64,000 bases of DNA from Rouxiella badensis (lineage in GTDB: Bacteria > Pseudomonadota > Gammaproteobacteria > Enterobacterales > Enterobacteriaceae). A program made the translations under genes and the position numbers. Numbering within the stretch: position 1 is the first letter of the stretch; every line of letters begins with the position of its first letter. The stretch spans positions 43,037 to 107,036 of the forward strand of contig NZ_MRWE01000018.1 of the NCBI RefSeq assembly GCF_002093665.1, read 5' to 3'. This document shows, piece by piece, positions 19,496 through 29,751 of this stretch. The notes under the pieces are model-generated. The model made no database searches. It was given only the letters and a program-made list of their open reading frames with translations, and had not been told where the DNA came from.

Positions 19496-21019
19496 GTGTC
19501 TAAAACAAACTCAACACCAACCCAAGAAAGCGTCAGCATGAACGCCTTCAAACAGCCTCGCTCGTTCTACCTTATTTTCTCCATCGAATTATGGGAAAGA
19601 TTTGGTTACTACGGCCTGCAGGGAATTATGGCGGTTTACCTGGTCAAGATGCTTGGCCTGAGTGAATCAGCTTCTATCACCCTGTTCTCGTCTTTCAGTG
19701 CACTGGTCTATGGCTTCGTTGCCATCGGCGGCTGGCTGGGCGACAAAGTGCTCGGGTCCAAACGCGTCATCGTTCTCGGCGCCTTGGTGCTGGCACTGGG
19801 CTATGCTCAGGTTGCCTACTCCGGTCACGATATTTTCTGGGTTTACATGGGTATGGCGACTATCGCCGTCGGCAGTGGCTTGTTTAAGGCAAATCCATCC
19901 TCTTTGCTGTCTACTTGCTATGCCAAGGATGACCCGCGTCTCGATGGCGCGTTCACCATGTACTACATGTCAGTCAATATCGGTTCATTCTTCTCCATGC
20001 TGGCAACGCCATGGTTAGCCGCGAAGTACGGCTGGAGCGTCGCGTTCTCTCTGAGCGTGGTCGGGATGCTTATCACCCTGGTGAACTTCATGTTCTGCCG
20101 TCATTGGGTGAAAAACCACGGCTCCAAGCCTGACTTCCAGCCGATGCACCTGGGTAAACTGCTGATGGTTGTGGTAGGCGTGGTTGCGCTGATCGCCGTT
20201 TCAAGCTTCCTGCTGCATAATCAGAGCATCGCGCGTTGGGCACTGCTAGTAGTGGCTATTGGCATCGTCTGCATCTTCGGTAAAGAGACCTTCGCACTGA
20301 AGGGCATCGCCCGTCGCAAGATGATGGTCGCCTTCATTCTGATGCTGCAGGCTATCGTGTTCTTCGTGCTGTATGCGCAGATGCCAACCTCGCTGAACTT
20401 CTTCGCCATCCATAACGTGAACAACCATCTGCTGGGTATCGACTTCCAGCCAGAGCAGTATCAGGCGCTGAACCCATTCTGGATCATGGTAGCGAGCCCG
20501 ATTCTGGCGACTCTTTATGCCAAGCTGGGTGACCGTATGCCTATGCCGCACAAATTTGCTATTGGGATGGTGCTGTGTTCACTGGCGTTCCTGGTGCTGC
20601 CTTGGGGCGCAACCTTCGCCAGCGATGCGGGTATCGTTTCCGTTAACTGGCTGGTGCTGAGCTACGCGCTGCAGAGTATCGGCGAGCTGATGATTTCTGG
20701 TCTAGGTCTGGCTATGGTCGCACAGTTGGTCCCTCAGCGTCTGATGGGCTTCATCATGGGCTCCTGGTATCTGACCACCGCGGCGGCGGCAATCATTGCC
20801 GGTAAAGTGGCGGCGCTGACCGCCGTTCCAGGCAACATCACCGATGCACATGCGTCTCTGGCTATCTATAGCCACGTGTTTATGCAAATCGGCCTGGTGA
20901 CCGGCGTGATTGCACTGCTGATGCTGGTGACTGCATCAAAACTGCACCGCATGACACTGGATCGCGACTCCGATGAGAAACATCAGCCACAGGCGGGAGT
21001 TTCCACCTCTCGCGCATAA
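19496..21019 (+). CDS. dtpA: Di/tripeptide:proton symporter DtpA (TppB)
   Basis: POT/PTR-family peptide permease of 507 residues with about 12-14 membrane segments. The proton-coupling signature is [10 protein letters not shown] near residue 31, followed by [13 protein letters not shown] and the PTR2 motif [15 protein letters not shown]. It imports di- and tripeptides across the inner membrane. The start is GTG with AAAAGAGG upstream; the N-terminal [25 protein letters not shown] matches DtpA rather than DtpB. Confidence 0.94.
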   Translation: MSKTNSTPTQESVSMNAFKQPRSFYLIFSIELWERFGYYGLQGIMAVYLVKMLGLSESASITLFSSFSALVYGFVAIGGWLGDKVLGSKRVIVLGALVLALGYAQVAYSGHDIFWVYMGMATIAVGSGLFKANPSSLLSTCYAKDDPRLDGAFTMYYMSVNIGSFFSMLATPWLAAKYGWSVAFSLSVVGMLITLVNFMFCRHWVKNHGSKPDFQPMHLGKLLMVVVGVVALIAVSSFLLHNQSIARWALLVVAIGIVCIFGKETFALKGIARRKMMVAFILMLQAIVFFVLYAQMPTSLNFFAIHNVNNHLLGIDFQPEQYQALNPFWIMVASPILATLYAKLGDRMPMPHKFAIGMVLCSLAFLVLPWGATFASDAGIVSVNWLVLSYALQSIGELMISGLGLAMVAQLVPQRLMGFIMGSWYLTTAAAAIIAGKVAALTAVPGNITDAHASLAIYSHVFMQIGLVTGVIALLMLVTASKLHRMTLDRDSDEKHQPQAGVSTSRA

Positions 21020-21046
21020 TTTCTCGACGTAATCTGCTTTTCAACT

Positions 21047-21116
21047 CTCCCCTTAGACGATTTATGCGTCATCAGGGGGAGAACGCCGGTGCGGCATCCC
21101 CCGCCGCACCGGTGGC
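21047..21116 (+). other. Tandem GC-rich hairpins after dtpA
   Basis: Hairpin 1 is CTCCCC / GGGGAG (21047-21052 with 21076-21081) with internal GACG/CGTC. Hairpin 2 is a 9-bp perfect stem CCGGTGCGG / CCGCACCGG (21086-21094 with 21104-21112). Neither has a clear U-run. They probably mark or protect the 3' end of dtpA mRNA. Confidence 0.5.
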
Positions 21117-21273
21117 AAAAGCGATTAATCCTTGTCCTTTTGTTTCTCATTTCACAGCCTTAGCTATAATTAAATTCCGACAATTTACTCTGAGACAAAA
21201 GCAGAGTGTTAAGCTTGTCGAGAAAATAAGGTAATATTACCGTCCATCAATAACTAACAAGATAAGCCTTGTC

Positions 21274-22473
21274 ATGATTATCAAACCTAAAATTCGTGGA
21301 TTTATCTGTACGACCACTCACCCAATCGGCTGTGAGGCCAACGTGCGTGAGCAAATTGCATACGTGAAAGCGCAGGGCAAACTGAAAGACGGACCAAAAC
21401 GCGTCCTGGTCATTGGTGCCTCCACTGGTTATGGGCTTGCCTCAAGAATTAACGCCGCGTTTGGTGCAGATGCTGCCACCATTGGGGTGTTCTTCGAAAA
21501 ACCGGGCAGCGAAAGCAAAACGGGTTCAGCCGGCTGGTACAACTCTGCCGCTTTCGATAAAGCCGCTAAAGAAGAAGGCTTGTATTCTAAAAGCATCAAC
21601 GGTGATGCATTCTCCAACGAATGCCGCGATACCGTCATTAAACTTATCAAAGAAGACCTGGGTCAAATCGACCTGGTGGTTTACTCACTGGCCTCTCCAG
21701 TGCGTAAATTACCTGATTCAGGCGAACTGGTGCGTTCTGCGCTGAAACCTATCGGCGAGCCGTACGAATCAACCGCGCTGGACACCAACAAAGACAGGCT
21801 GGTGACCGCCGTTGTTGAACCTGCAAACGAGCAGGAAATTGCCGATACCATCAAGGTGATGGGCGGTCAGGACTGGGAACTGTGGATGAACGCGCTGGAA
21901 GACGCAGGCGTATTGGCCGACGGTGCCAAGTCTGTGGCCTACTCTTACATCGGCACCGAGCTGACCTGGCCAATTTACTGGCACGGTACGCTGGGCAAAG
22001 CGAAAGAAGACCTCGATCGCGCAGCTCAGGCTATCGACACCCGACTGAAAGCCAAGGGGGGTTCTGCGAACGTTGCGGTGCTGAAATCCGTGGTGACCCA
22101 GGCTTCTGCCGCTATTCCAGTAATGCCTCTGTATATTGCTATCTCTTTCAAAATCATGAAAGAGCAAGGCATCCACGAAGGCACTATCGAGCAGATCCAA
22201 CGTCTGTTCGCGACCAAACTGTACAATAACTCCGTGCCTGACACCGACGACAAAAATCGTCTGCGTCTGGACGACTGGGAACTGCGCGACGAAGTGCAGA
22301 AGACCTGCGGCGTTATCTGGTCTCAGCTGACTGATGACAACATCTATGAGCTGACCGACTATCAAGGTTACAAAGACGAATTCCTGCGTCTGTTCGGTTT
22401 CGGTCTAAAAGGCGTTGATTACGATGCCGACGTCAGCGCTGAAGCGAACTTCGACGTTATCGAATTAGTCTGA
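21274..22473 (+). CDS. fabV: Enoyl-ACP reductase FabV (triclosan-insensitive type)
   Basis: Final reductase of the fatty-acid elongation cycle, NADH-dependent trans-2-enoyl-ACP reductase, 399 residues. The long SDR fold carries [14 protein letters not shown] (residues 46-59) for the cofactor and the enlarged active-site motif Y235-x8-K244 ([13 protein letters not shown]), exactly the FabV spacing and numbering. The N-terminal [12 protein letters not shown] is also typical. Family knowledge: FabV enzymes resist triclosan. It lies downstream of sapF-yciW-dtpA, near where E. coli keeps fabI (next to sapF). Whether FabI also exists elsewhere cannot be seen. Confidence 0.96.
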   Translation: MIIKPKIRGFICTTTHPIGCEANVREQIAYVKAQGKLKDGPKRVLVIGASTGYGLASRINAAFGADAATIGVFFEKPGSESKTGSAGWYNSAAFDKAAKEEGLYSKSINGDAFSNECRDTVIKLIKEDLGQIDLVVYSLASPVRKLPDSGELVRSALKPIGEPYESTALDTNKDRLVTAVVEPANEQEIADTIKVMGGQDWELWMNALEDAGVLADGAKSVAYSYIGTELTWPIYWHGTLGKAKEDLDRAAQAIDTRLKAKGGSANVAVLKSVVTQASAAIPVMPLYIAISFKIMKEQGIHEGTIEQIQRLFATKLYNNSVPDTDDKNRLRLDDWELRDEVQKTCGVIWSQLTDDNIYELTDYQGYKDEFLRLFGFGLKGVDYDADVSAEANFDVIELV

Positions 22474-22487
22474 TAACTCAGAGATAG

Positions 22488-22524
22488 AAAAGGGGGGGAA
22501 CGGCGACGTTCCCCCCCTTTTTTT
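22488..22524 (+). terminator. Strong terminator after fabV
   Basis: GGGGGGGAACG / CGTTCCCCCCC, 11 bp with a 4-nt GCGA loop, then seven or more T. Confidence 0.95.
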
Positions 22525-22668
22525 ATCGCTGCCTTTCCCCCGGCGGTTCTTAATGTAAGAGACCGCACATTTTTAACAAAAAATGCTGATATTTTTAAAT
22601 GCGGCCCAGTATTTGCTTATTCGTTTTGTTATATTTGATTCAATCTTGAGTTCACCAGGAATGCCTCC

Positions 22669-22941
22669 ATGGAAAAACGTAAAGTCCTGGATGAAGGACG
22701 CCAACTGAAGCGGCTCAACGCCGAGACCCGCAAGCTCTCACACGTGCATAAATGGTTCGCCATCGTCGCCGCGCTCGACTGCGTGCTGGTTTACTTCTAC
22801 GACCGCGATATGCGAAATCTGGTGTTCTCGGGCGGAGTATGTCTGGTCTGTACCTTCCTGTGGTTAAAAGGACGACGGAAATCCCGGGCCTATCGCCGTG
22901 AATTCCGTGAAAAATACTCCAATACCTCTCCCAAACCCTGA
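22669..22941 (+). CDS. Small basic protein with two hydrophobic segments
   Basis: 90 residues, not recognised. A charged N-terminus (MEKRKVLDEGRQLKRLNAETRK) is followed by two hydrophobic segments, WFAIVAALDCVLVYFY (residues about 30-45) and LVFSGGVCLVCTFLWL (about 51-66), then a strongly basic tail (KGRRKSRAYRREFREKY). It looks like a hairpin inner-membrane protein with both ends in the cytoplasm. An AGGA motif lies 9-12 bp upstream of the ATG. It stands alone between fabV and dapA on the same strand, with its own A/T-rich leader. Confidence 0.6.
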   Translation: MEKRKVLDEGRQLKRLNAETRKLSHVHKWFAIVAALDCVLVYFYDRDMRNLVFSGGVCLVCTFLWLKGRRKSRAYRREFREKYSNTSPKP

Positions 22942-23127
22942 TCTGTGCTTCGGCATATGCCATTAGCCAGATAAATAATGCTGGCGGCCTTATTAAATCA
23001 TTCCATTAGCCGACGCCGCCTTTTTACCGCAGACTGTTTGTAAGCTGAAAAGCAGCACGTTTTTATTTGGTTTGTGAAAGCCTTTCCTACAATTTTTTGG
23101 ATGACCTCTGCGTCAGGCGTATAAATT

Positions 23128-23994
23128 ATGTCAATATTTTCAGGTATTTGGGTTCCACTGGTTACGCCTTTCAATCAGGGTGAAATTGATTTTCCCGCGC
23201 TGACCGCACTGTGCCAGCACGTTATGGACAGAGGCGTTGACGGCGTTGTGGTGTGTGGCACCACCGGCGAAGCGCCGATGCTCAGCAAAGAAGAACAGCT
23301 GCAAGTCCTCGACGCCGTGCTGACCGTCGTGCCGGGTAATAAAGTGATGATGGGCCTTTCTGGCACCCACATGCCCAGCATTGTGGCAATGCAGAAAGCC
23401 ATTACCGAGCGTCCAATTGCCGGTATTTTGCTGCCTGCACCTTACTATATCCGCCCTTCTCAGGCTGCTCTGGAGGCGTTCTTCACTCAGCTTGCCGACA
23501 GCTCAAGCGTGCCAATCGTGGTGTACAACGTACCTTATCGCAGCGGTATTCATCTCGAGCTGGAAACCCTGCGTCGTCTGGCCAAGCATCCACGCATCGT
23601 GGCAGTGAAAGACTGCGGCGGCAGCACCGATTTGACCTATTCCCTGATTGCCGACGGCGAGTTGGACGTGCTGTGTGGCGAAGACGGGCAGATTCTGGCC
23701 ACCCTGTGCATGGGCGGAAACGGCGCTATCGCCGCTTCGTCTCACCTGTTCCCAGAGAAATTCGTGGCGCTTGTCAAACAGGTTCAGGCCTGTGACCTTG
23801 CCGCCGCACGCGAGAACTTCTTCCAGCTGATGCCACTTATTCGCCTGATGTTTGCCGCGCCAAACCCGGCATCTATCAAGTTTGCGCTCTCACTGGGTGG
23901 CCTGATGCAAAACGAACTGCGTGCGCCAATGTTGCCTGCCCCCGCAGAAGTTGAAGAAGCTATCGTCAATTATCTCAATACATTCAGCAGATAG
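23128..23994 (+). CDS. Dihydrodipicolinate synthase family aldolase (DapA-like)
   Basis: 288-residue class I aldolase of the DapA/NAL family. All DapA residues are at the expected numbers: GTTGEA with T45-T46, Y107, Y133 (VVYNVP), R138 for substrate carboxylate, and Schiff-base K161 in AVKDCGG. This supports condensation of pyruvate with aspartate semialdehyde toward lysine and diaminopimelate. The locus is not the E. coli dapA-bamC locus, so this may be a second copy, and a related pyruvate-aldolase reaction is possible. The gene is monocistronic by spacing, followed by gstA. Confidence 0.85.
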   Translation: MSIFSGIWVPLVTPFNQGEIDFPALTALCQHVMDRGVDGVVVCGTTGEAPMLSKEEQLQVLDAVLTVVPGNKVMMGLSGTHMPSIVAMQKAITERPIAGILLPAPYYIRPSQAALEAFFTQLADSSSVPIVVYNVPYRSGIHLELETLRRLAKHPRIVAVKDCGGSTDLTYSLIADGELDVLCGEDGQILATLCMGGNGAIAASSHLFPEKFVALVKQVQACDLAAARENFFQLMPLIRLMFAAPNPASIKFALSLGGLMQNELRAPMLPAPAEVEEAIVNYLNTFSR

Positions 23995-24066
23995 ATTATA
24001 ATGTGAACAGCTGCAACCAGACGACGATATAGTTCCTGGCATACCATCTGATAACTCGGGGTTTGT

Positions 24067-24672
24067 ATGAAACTTTATTATAAAGCGGGTGCCTGTTCAC
24101 TTTCTCCACACATTGTCCTGCGTGAAGCCGGTCTTGATTTCACTATCGTTAAAGTCGATTTAGTGACAAAAAAGACCGAGCAGGGCGAAGATTTCTATCA
24201 CATCAATCCCAAAGGCCAGGTGCCAACGCTGGTCCTGGATGACGGAACGGTGCTCACCGAAGGTGCCGTGGTGGTGCAATACATTGCTGACCAGAAGCCC
24301 GACCGACAGCTTTTGCCGGAATTTGGCTCTCTGGCCCGCTATCATGCGCTGGAATGGTTGAACTATATTGCGACCGAAATTCACCGCAGTATTAGCCCGC
24401 TGTTTAATCCCAAAACCCCCGACGAATACAAATTCATGACCCGCGAGGCGCTGCATAAAAAGCTGGCCTACCTGAATACTTCATTGAAGGACAAACAGTT
24501 CCTGCTAGGCAACCGTTTTAGCGTGGCGGATGCGTATCTGTTTACCATGATGAGATGGGCCAAGGCGCTGAAGTTTGACCTCTCTTCACTGCCCGATTTG
24601 AACAGCTACATTGAGCGAGTCGCGGCCAGGTCGGCGGTGGATGCGGCGCTGGTGGCCGAGGGACTGAAATAA
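24067..24672 (+). CDS. gstA: Glutathione S-transferase (beta class)
   Basis: 201 residues with an N-terminal thioredoxin-like domain and a C-terminal helical domain. The beta-class signature Cys10 is in MKLYYKAGACSLSPHI; the cis-Pro motif QVPTL and the LTEGAVVVQYIAD glutathione site follow. It conjugates or reduces electrophiles and peroxides with glutathione in the cytosol. It is convergent with pdxY, as in E. coli. Confidence 0.93.
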   Translation: MKLYYKAGACSLSPHIVLREAGLDFTIVKVDLVTKKTEQGEDFYHINPKGQVPTLVLDDGTVLTEGAVVVQYIADQKPDRQLLPEFGSLARYHALEWLNYIATEIHRSISPLFNPKTPDEYKFMTREALHKKLAYLNTSLKDKQFLLGNRFSVADAYLFTMMRWAKALKFDLSSLPDLNSYIERVAARSAVDAALVAEGLK

Positions 24673-24680
24673 TAGAAATC

Positions 24681-24704
24681 GGTTCCCCCTGAGCCGGGGG
24701 AACC
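24681..24704. terminator. Bidirectional hairpin between gstA and pdxY
   Basis: 9-bp perfect stem GGTTCCCCC / GGGGGAACC with a 6-nt loop between the convergent stops. There is no long T-run, so termination strength is uncertain. Confidence 0.6.
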
Positions 24705-24712
24705 TAATAATA

Positions 24713-25573
24713 TCAAAGCTTAACGGCAGGGAAATGGTGGGTCGGATGCACAATCTTGTCCTGCGCTGCCACGACCTGTAGCTCGTATTCACCCATTGAA
24801 TGAGTGGCCAGCATAACCTCGTAAACGGCCGCCGTCACGTGCTCTAGCGCCTGGTCAAGCTGTTGGCCTTTAAGCAAGTCCACCAGCAGTAATCCGCTGG
24901 TCAAATCGCCTACGCCCACCGGTTGACGCGCGCCGAAATCCACCAGCGGACGGTGGATATGCCACGCCGCCTCTGCGGTCACCAGCAGCATTTCGAAACG
25001 ATCGCTCTGATAACCGGCACGGCTAAGGTGTTTGATAAGCACCACTTTGGGTCCTTTGGCAATAAGCTCACGCGCCGCTCTCACCGCGTCTTCGACGTTA
25101 TTGACCGTGCTCCCGCTCAGCATTTCCAGCTCCAGCAGGTTTGGTGCGATAATATCGCAGTTAACCAGCGCCTGTTTGCAGTGGAACTCAGCCACGCCCG
25201 GTGCAACGATGCACCCCTTCTCAGGATGCCCCATCACCGGATCGCAGAAGTACCAGGCTTCTGGATTCGCCGCTTTGACCTGCTTAACGATTTGCAGGAT
25301 ATGCTCGCCCTGCTCCGCCGAACCAATGTAGCCACTCAGCACGGCGTCACAGTCCTTAAGACGGTCAATCTCGGCAATACCGCGTGCGATATCGGTAAGA
25401 TGGCTGGCGGGCATCACGCAGCCGGTCCAGTGGCCATATTGGGTATGATTTGAAAACTGGACGGTATTCAGCGGCCAAACGTTTGCGCCCATACGACGCA
25501 TAGGAAATTCTGCCGCGCTGTTGCCTGCGTGACCGAAAACGGTATGGGATTGAATCGAGAGAATATTTTTCAT
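24713..25573 (-). CDS. pdxY: Pyridoxal kinase PdxY
   Basis: Phosphorylates pyridoxal to PLP in the vitamin B6 salvage pathway. 286 residues of the ribokinase fold, starting [29 protein letters not shown] (the PdxY substrate region). It has a phosphate-binding [17 protein letters not shown] segment and the anion-hole motif GVGDLTSG near residue 221. It lies downstream of tyrS on the same strand (92 bp), as in E. coli where the two are co-transcribed. pdxH, the next B6 salvage gene, lies just beyond tyrS. Confidence 0.94.
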   Translation of the reverse strand: MKNILSIQSHTVFGHAGNSAAEFPMRRMGANVWPLNTVQFSNHTQYGHWTGCVMPASHLTDIARGIAEIDRLKDCDAVLSGYIGSAEQGEHILQIVKQVKAANPEAWYFCDPVMGHPEKGCIVAPGVAEFHCKQALVNCDIIAPNLLELEMLSGSTVNNVEDAVRAARELIAKGPKVVLIKHLSRAGYQSDRFEMLLVTAEAAWHIHRPLVDFGARQPVGVGDLTSGLLLVDLLKGQQLDQALEHVTAAVYEVMLATHSMGEYELQVVAAQDKIVHPTHHFPAVKL

Positions 25574-25665
25574 GAGAGTCCGATGCCAACGTCATCAGCG
25601 AGATGGCGCAACGGGTCAATGAGATTGCCGACGGCAGGCCTGGAGCGTCCCGTCGGCGGTTCGGT

Positions 25666-26940
25666 TTATTTCCAGACTGCCAGGCAGTAGTTCTTCTTGC
25701 CGCGACGCAGCAGCGTATAACGGCCAAAGAGGCGGTCGCTGTCGCTGAATTTGTATTCAGGATCGGCCTGCTTCTCGCCGTTGACCATCACCGCATTAGA
25801 CGAAATAGCGGTACGTGCGCGGCCGCGTGAAGGTTCCAGCTCGGCGTTAACCAGCGCCTGCTGCAAATCAACATCACCTTCCAGCTCGATGCTTGGCATA
25901 CCGTCTTGCGCCAGCTGGGCGAAGTCGGCTTCGCTCATGTCGCTTAATGCGCCGGAGAACAGGCTGGCAGTGATGCGACGCGCTGCGGCCAGGCCTTCTT
26001 CGCCGTGAACCATGCCGGTAACCTGCTCGGCAAGCACGTACTGTGCACGCGGTGCGGTACCGCTGTTTTTGTCTTCTTCTTCCAGCGCATTAATTTCTTC
26101 AATGCTCATGAAGGTGAAGAATTTCAGGAAACGATAAACGTCGGCATCCGCGGTATTGATCCAGAACTGGTAGAATTTGTAAGGGCTGGTTTTCTTCGGA
26201 TCCAGCCACACGGCGCCGCCTTCGGTTTTACCGAACTTGGTCCCGTCTGATTTGGTGATCAATGGAACGGTCAGACCAAACACCTGCTTCTGGTGCAGAC
26301 GACGCGTCAGGTCGATACCCGAGGTGATGTTACCCCACTGGTCAGAACCCCCAATCTGTAGCTCAACCTTGTGCAGGTCGTACAGAGAAGAGAAATCGTA
26401 ACCCTGTAGCAGGTTGTAAGAGAATTCGGTAAAGGAGATACCGCTGTCGTCACGATTCAGACGCTGCTTAACCGCTTCCTTGTTAATCATCTGGTTAACT
26501 GAGAAGTGCTTGCCGATGTCACGCAGGAAGGTCAGCACGTTCATGCCGCCGAACCAATCGTAGTTATTGGCAGTGACCGCACTGTTCTCACCGCAGTTGA
26601 AGTCAAGGAACGGGGAAACCTGATGACGGATTTTTTCAACCCATTCGTTTACGGTTTCGTTGGTATTCAGCTTACGTTCGGTCGCCTTGAAGCTCGGGTC
26701 ACCGATGAGACCGGTTGCGCCACCGACCAGAGCAACAGGCTTGTGGCCGTCCAACTGGAAGCGTTTCAGGCACAGCAAAGGCACCAGATGGCCCAAGTGC
26801 AGGCTATCGGCGGTAGGATCGAAACCGCAATACAGTGCAATTGGCCCTTGCGCCAGTCGCTCTGCTAACGCATTTTCGTCCGTAACCTGGGCGATAAGCC
26901 CCCGCTCCTGCAATTGTTGAATCAAGTTGCTGCTTGCCAT
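25666..26940 (-). CDS. tyrS: Tyrosyl-tRNA synthetase
   Basis: Class Ic aminoacyl-tRNA synthetase, 424 residues with the start [14 protein letters not shown] (GGAG upstream; a five-codon extension to 26955 is rejected). The HIGH-like motif is HLGHLVPL near residue 49 and the KMSKS-like motif is [13 protein letters not shown] near 235. The C-terminal S4-like RNA-binding domain ends [15 protein letters not shown]. It charges the tRNA-Tyr encoded at 6369. pdxY follows in the same direction. Confidence 0.97.
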   Translation of the reverse strand: MASSNLIQQLQERGLIAQVTDENALAERLAQGPIALYCGFDPTADSLHLGHLVPLLCLKRFQLDGHKPVALVGGATGLIGDPSFKATERKLNTNETVNEWVEKIRHQVSPFLDFNCGENSAVTANNYDWFGGMNVLTFLRDIGKHFSVNQMINKEAVKQRLNRDDSGISFTEFSYNLLQGYDFSSLYDLHKVELQIGGSDQWGNITSGIDLTRRLHQKQVFGLTVPLITKSDGTKFGKTEGGAVWLDPKKTSPYKFYQFWINTADADVYRFLKFFTFMSIEEINALEEEDKNSGTAPRAQYVLAEQVTGMVHGEEGLAAARRITASLFSGALSDMSEADFAQLAQDGMPSIELEGDVDLQQALVNAELEPSRGRARTAISSNAVMVNGEKQADPEYKFSDSDRLFGRYTLLRRGKKNYCLAVWK

Positions 26941-27133
26941 CAAAAACTCCATCAATTCTGGAAAATTGTTTATCGGGATTATTCATGCAAAAAAACGCGC
27001 CGACACCCTCGTCCACGCGTTTGCGAAATCTGGGATTACAAAGACTGACCGTTAAGGCACAGGGAGTTTGTAAGGGGTATAGAATAAAGCGCCCGAGGGA
27101 CGAGCGCTAGGTTTTCAGACAACTTTTAGCGGC

Positions 27134-27811
27134 TTAAGGCGCGAGTCGGTCTATTTTCCAACCAGTTCCCGGCGCATTGCCTTCAGATGCCGTCTCGCGC
27201 TGATAAATGAAGCGGTCATGCAGGCGATGTTCGCCGCCCTGCCAGAACTCCATCGAATCGAATTTCACGCGGAATCCGCCCCAGAAGCTTGGCAACGGGA
27301 CTTCGCCATTGCTGAATTTCTGCTTCAGCTCGAGGAACTTGCTTTCCAGCACGCCGCGGGCAGAGATACGCGTCGATTGCTGGGAGACCCAGGCCCCGAT
27401 CTGGCTGTCTTTCGGACGGCTGGTGAAGTATTTCATCACCTCCAGCGTCGGTAAACGTTCGGCCTGCCCCAGCACGATGACCTGACGGTCAAGCATGTGC
27501 CACGGAAAAAGCAGGCTGATACGCGGATTCAGCGCCAGCTGCTGTGCCTTGCGGCTGCCCAGGTTAGTGAAGAACACCATGCCATGCTCATCGTAGTGTT
27601 TGAGCAAGACGATACGTTGGAAAGGCTGACCATTTTCGTCCACGGTAGCGACGCACATTGCGGTCGGATCCGGAAGTTTTGCCTCGCAGGCCTGTCTTAA
27701 CCAGTGCTCGAACAGCGCCATCGGCTCTGCCGTCAAATCTTTGCGGCGCAAACCACCTCGGGTATATTCACGTCGCAGATCGGCAACGTCAAACTCATTA
27801 TTTTCAGCCAT
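27134..27811 (-). CDS. pdxH: Pyridoxine/pyridoxamine 5'-phosphate oxidase
   Basis: FMN enzyme that makes PLP from PNP or PMP. 225 residues: the PNPOx signature [26 protein letters not shown] contacts in [13 protein letters not shown], and the C-terminal [12 protein letters not shown] plus WKIDRLAP substrate-binding end. It is seven residues longer than E. coli PdxH because of a Gly/Ser-rich insert ([11 protein letters not shown]) before the conserved C-terminus. It lies upstream of tyrS-pdxY, forming a B6 neighbourhood. Confidence 0.95.
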   Translation of the reverse strand: MAENNEFDVADLRREYTRGGLRRKDLTAEPMALFEHWLRQACEAKLPDPTAMCVATVDENGQPFQRIVLLKHYDEHGMVFFTNLGSRKAQQLALNPRISLLFPWHMLDRQVIVLGQAERLPTLEVMKYFTSRPKDSQIGAWVSQQSTRISARGVLESKFLELKQKFSNGEVPLPSFWGGFRVKFDSMEFWQGGEHRLHDRFIYQRETASEGNAPGTGWKIDRLAP

Positions 27812-27980
27812 ATAGGTTCAACATTTAGTCAGTAGTGGGATGGGTTTATTTTGCGCCACACTTTAAAAGATAACAATGCTCTATCCCCAAGTAATCGGGA
27901 TTACAGCAACGCGGCAAGTGAAAGCATTTCCGGACGCTGACTCAGGTAAGTGGCCGGGGTGAACAGGCACGCTGTCGCGC

Positions 27981-28313
27981 CTAGTTCGCAGGAACGATGA
28001 CACAATCGTCGATGATCACGTCATCGCCGCGCTGGACTAATGCTGCGTTACCTTTGGACCAGAACGTGTAGTGACCGTCGCTGTAGCGCGTACCGGACGC
28101 CGCTTCTACCTGCGGCAGATGCAGCTGAATCCCGTCGAGAATTAAACTGACCTGCCGTGCCGGTTTGTTAAGCGTTACGCTAAGCGGCGTCGTGCCGCAT
28201 TCATAATGCAGTTGAACGCTGTCGGGAGCGGCGTCGGAGGCCGGTTGATGGCTAAACTGACTGCAACCGGCCAGTACAACGCTGGTTAGTCCGACGAGAA
28301 TGGCTTTTTTCAT
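27981..28313 (-). CDS. mliC: Membrane-bound lysozyme inhibitor of C-type lysozyme
   Basis: 110-residue outer-membrane lipoprotein when started at MKKAILVGLTSVVLAGC, with AGGA upstream; an extension to 28418 would run back into anmK. The lipobox LAGC puts the acylated Cys at 17. The mature part is the MliC/PliC beta-barrel with two Cys for a disulfide (YECGTT, IDDCVI) and the family motif SASGTRYSDGHYTFWSKGN-like segment. It blocks host C-type lysozyme in the periplasm. It lies 40 bp after anmK. Confidence 0.88.
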   Translation of the reverse strand: MKKAILVGLTSVVLAGCSQFSHQPASDAAPDSVQLHYECGTTPLSVTLNKPARQVSLILDGIQLHLPQVEAASGTRYSDGHYTFWSKGNAALVQRGDDVIIDDCVIVPAN

Positions 28314-28353
28314 TTTGATTTTCCTGATTTTTGCCCGTGCTAACCACTCTAGT

Positions 28354-29487
28354 CTATTCACGTACAACGTTGGAAAAAACCGGATAAATCGCACCGAGCA
28401 CCGTTTCGCGGCTCGCACCAGTCACAGAAGGCAGATTGCCCGGCTGTCCCGAAAGCGTGCGAAACGCCAGCCACGCAAAGGCTAACGCCTCCATGTCATC
28501 ACCGCTCACGCCAAATGCGTCAGTAGGGCTAACCTCGGTGCCGGGCAGCATCGCCGACAGACGCGCCATCACCAACGGATTTCTCGCCCCGCCGCCACAC
28601 ACCAGCAGCCGGTCGCAGCCGCCCGCCAGCTGAACCTGTTCGGAAATACTGGTGGCCGTCAGTTCGGCCAGCGTCGCCTGCACGTCCTCCGCCGCCAGCG
28701 GATGCGCACTCGCCAGCTGTCGCTCGAGCCACGCCAGATTAAAATATTCGCGGCCGGTGCTCTTTGGCGCAGGTTCGGCAAAATAGGCGTCGGAGAGCAT
28801 GTGCTGTAACAACATCAAATCCACTCGCCCTTCACTCGCGAACGCGGCGTCTTTGTCGTAGGGCAGCGCGCGCTGCTGCCAGATCCAGGCGTCCATCAGC
28901 ATATTGCCCGGACCGGTATCATAGCCGCGAATAGGCTGGCCGGGCAGCAACAGCGAAAGGTTGGCAATACCGCCGATATTAAGGATCATCCGGCGTTCGG
29001 TGGGATGCGCGAGCAGTGCCTGATGGAAGGCGGGCACCAGCGGCGCGCCCTGCCCGCCCCATGCCATATCACGACGACGAAAATCGCCGATGGTGGTAAT
29101 GCCGGTCATCGCGGCAATGCGATTATTGTCACCCAGCTGCATGGAGAACGGCGTGTCGCCTTTCGGCTGATGCCACACGGTTTGCCCGTGGCAGCCGATG
29201 GCGGTCACCTCTTCGGCGTCGATCCCTGCCTTGTCGAGCAATCCCAGCACCGCCTCGGCGAAAAGACGTCCCAGACGGGCATCCAATTCGCCGACCTGTG
29301 AAAGCGTCACCGCCTGTCCCTGGCACATGCCGAGTACCGCCTCTTTAATGTCCGGCGGGATAGGATGCGAGTAGCTGGCCTGCTGGGCCACCATGCGTTC
29401 ATCGATCGCCGCCAACACGACGTCAACTCCATCCAGACTGGTGCCTGACATAACGCCGATGTAACGGCCTGACTTCTTGGTTAGCAT
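28354..29487 (-). CDS. anmK: Anhydro-N-acetylmuramic acid kinase
   Basis: Recycles peptidoglycan by cleaving and phosphorylating 1,6-anhydro-MurNAc to MurNAc-6-phosphate. 377 residues of the ASKHA fold: N-terminal ATP motif [14 protein letters not shown], catalytic Asp in [29 protein letters not shown], and the adenosine motif [13 protein letters not shown]. Upstream of mliC in the same direction, so lysozyme resistance and wall recycling are paired. Confidence 0.95.
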   Translation of the reverse strand: MLTKKSGRYIGVMSGTSLDGVDVVLAAIDERMVAQQASYSHPIPPDIKEAVLGMCQGQAVTLSQVGELDARLGRLFAEAVLGLLDKAGIDAEEVTAIGCHGQTVWHQPKGDTPFSMQLGDNNRIAAMTGITTIGDFRRRDMAWGGQGAPLVPAFHQALLAHPTERRMILNIGGIANLSLLLPGQPIRGYDTGPGNMLMDAWIWQQRALPYDKDAAFASEGRVDLMLLQHMLSDAYFAEPAPKSTGREYFNLAWLERQLASAHPLAAEDVQATLAELTATSISEQVQLAGGCDRLLVCGGGARNPLVMARLSAMLPGTEVSPTDAFGVSGDDMEALAFAWLAFRTLSGQPGNLPSVTGASRETVLGAIYPVFSNVVRE

Positions 29488-29597
29488 CTTATGAACTCCC
29501 GCAAAAATCCCGAAGGATAAAGGTTAATTAAACAGGCTGTCACAAAGAAAGGGTTTTGGTCGCGTATTTTTTTGCTAATCTCGCAAAAATAAACCAA

Positions 29598-29635
29598 CGT
29601 TTATTATTAGTTGATAAGCGCGTCTATAAGATAAT
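29598..29635 (+). promoter_or_regulatory. Candidate PhoP box and -10 of slyB
   Basis: CGTTTA-N5-AGTTGA (29598-29603, 29609-29614) resembles the PhoP direct repeat TGTTTA-N5-TGTTTA. It is followed 10 to 15 bp later by TATAAG/GATAAT (29625-29635). slyB belongs to the PhoPQ regulon in E. coli. The match is imperfect. Confidence 0.5.
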
Positions 29636-29751
29636 CACCAGTTTGAGTTATGATAGTAGCTGACACTATCTACAATGATGTTGAACTGTGTCCCGATTTC
29701 AAACGTCGACTCGCTGAACTGCGGGGACGTGACTATAAACAGGAGCTTTTT

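Noticed and set aside
29650..29751. 34-codon N-terminal extension of SlyB
   Set aside because: The lipoprotein signal peptide must be at the N-terminus; AGGAGC precedes the internal ATG.
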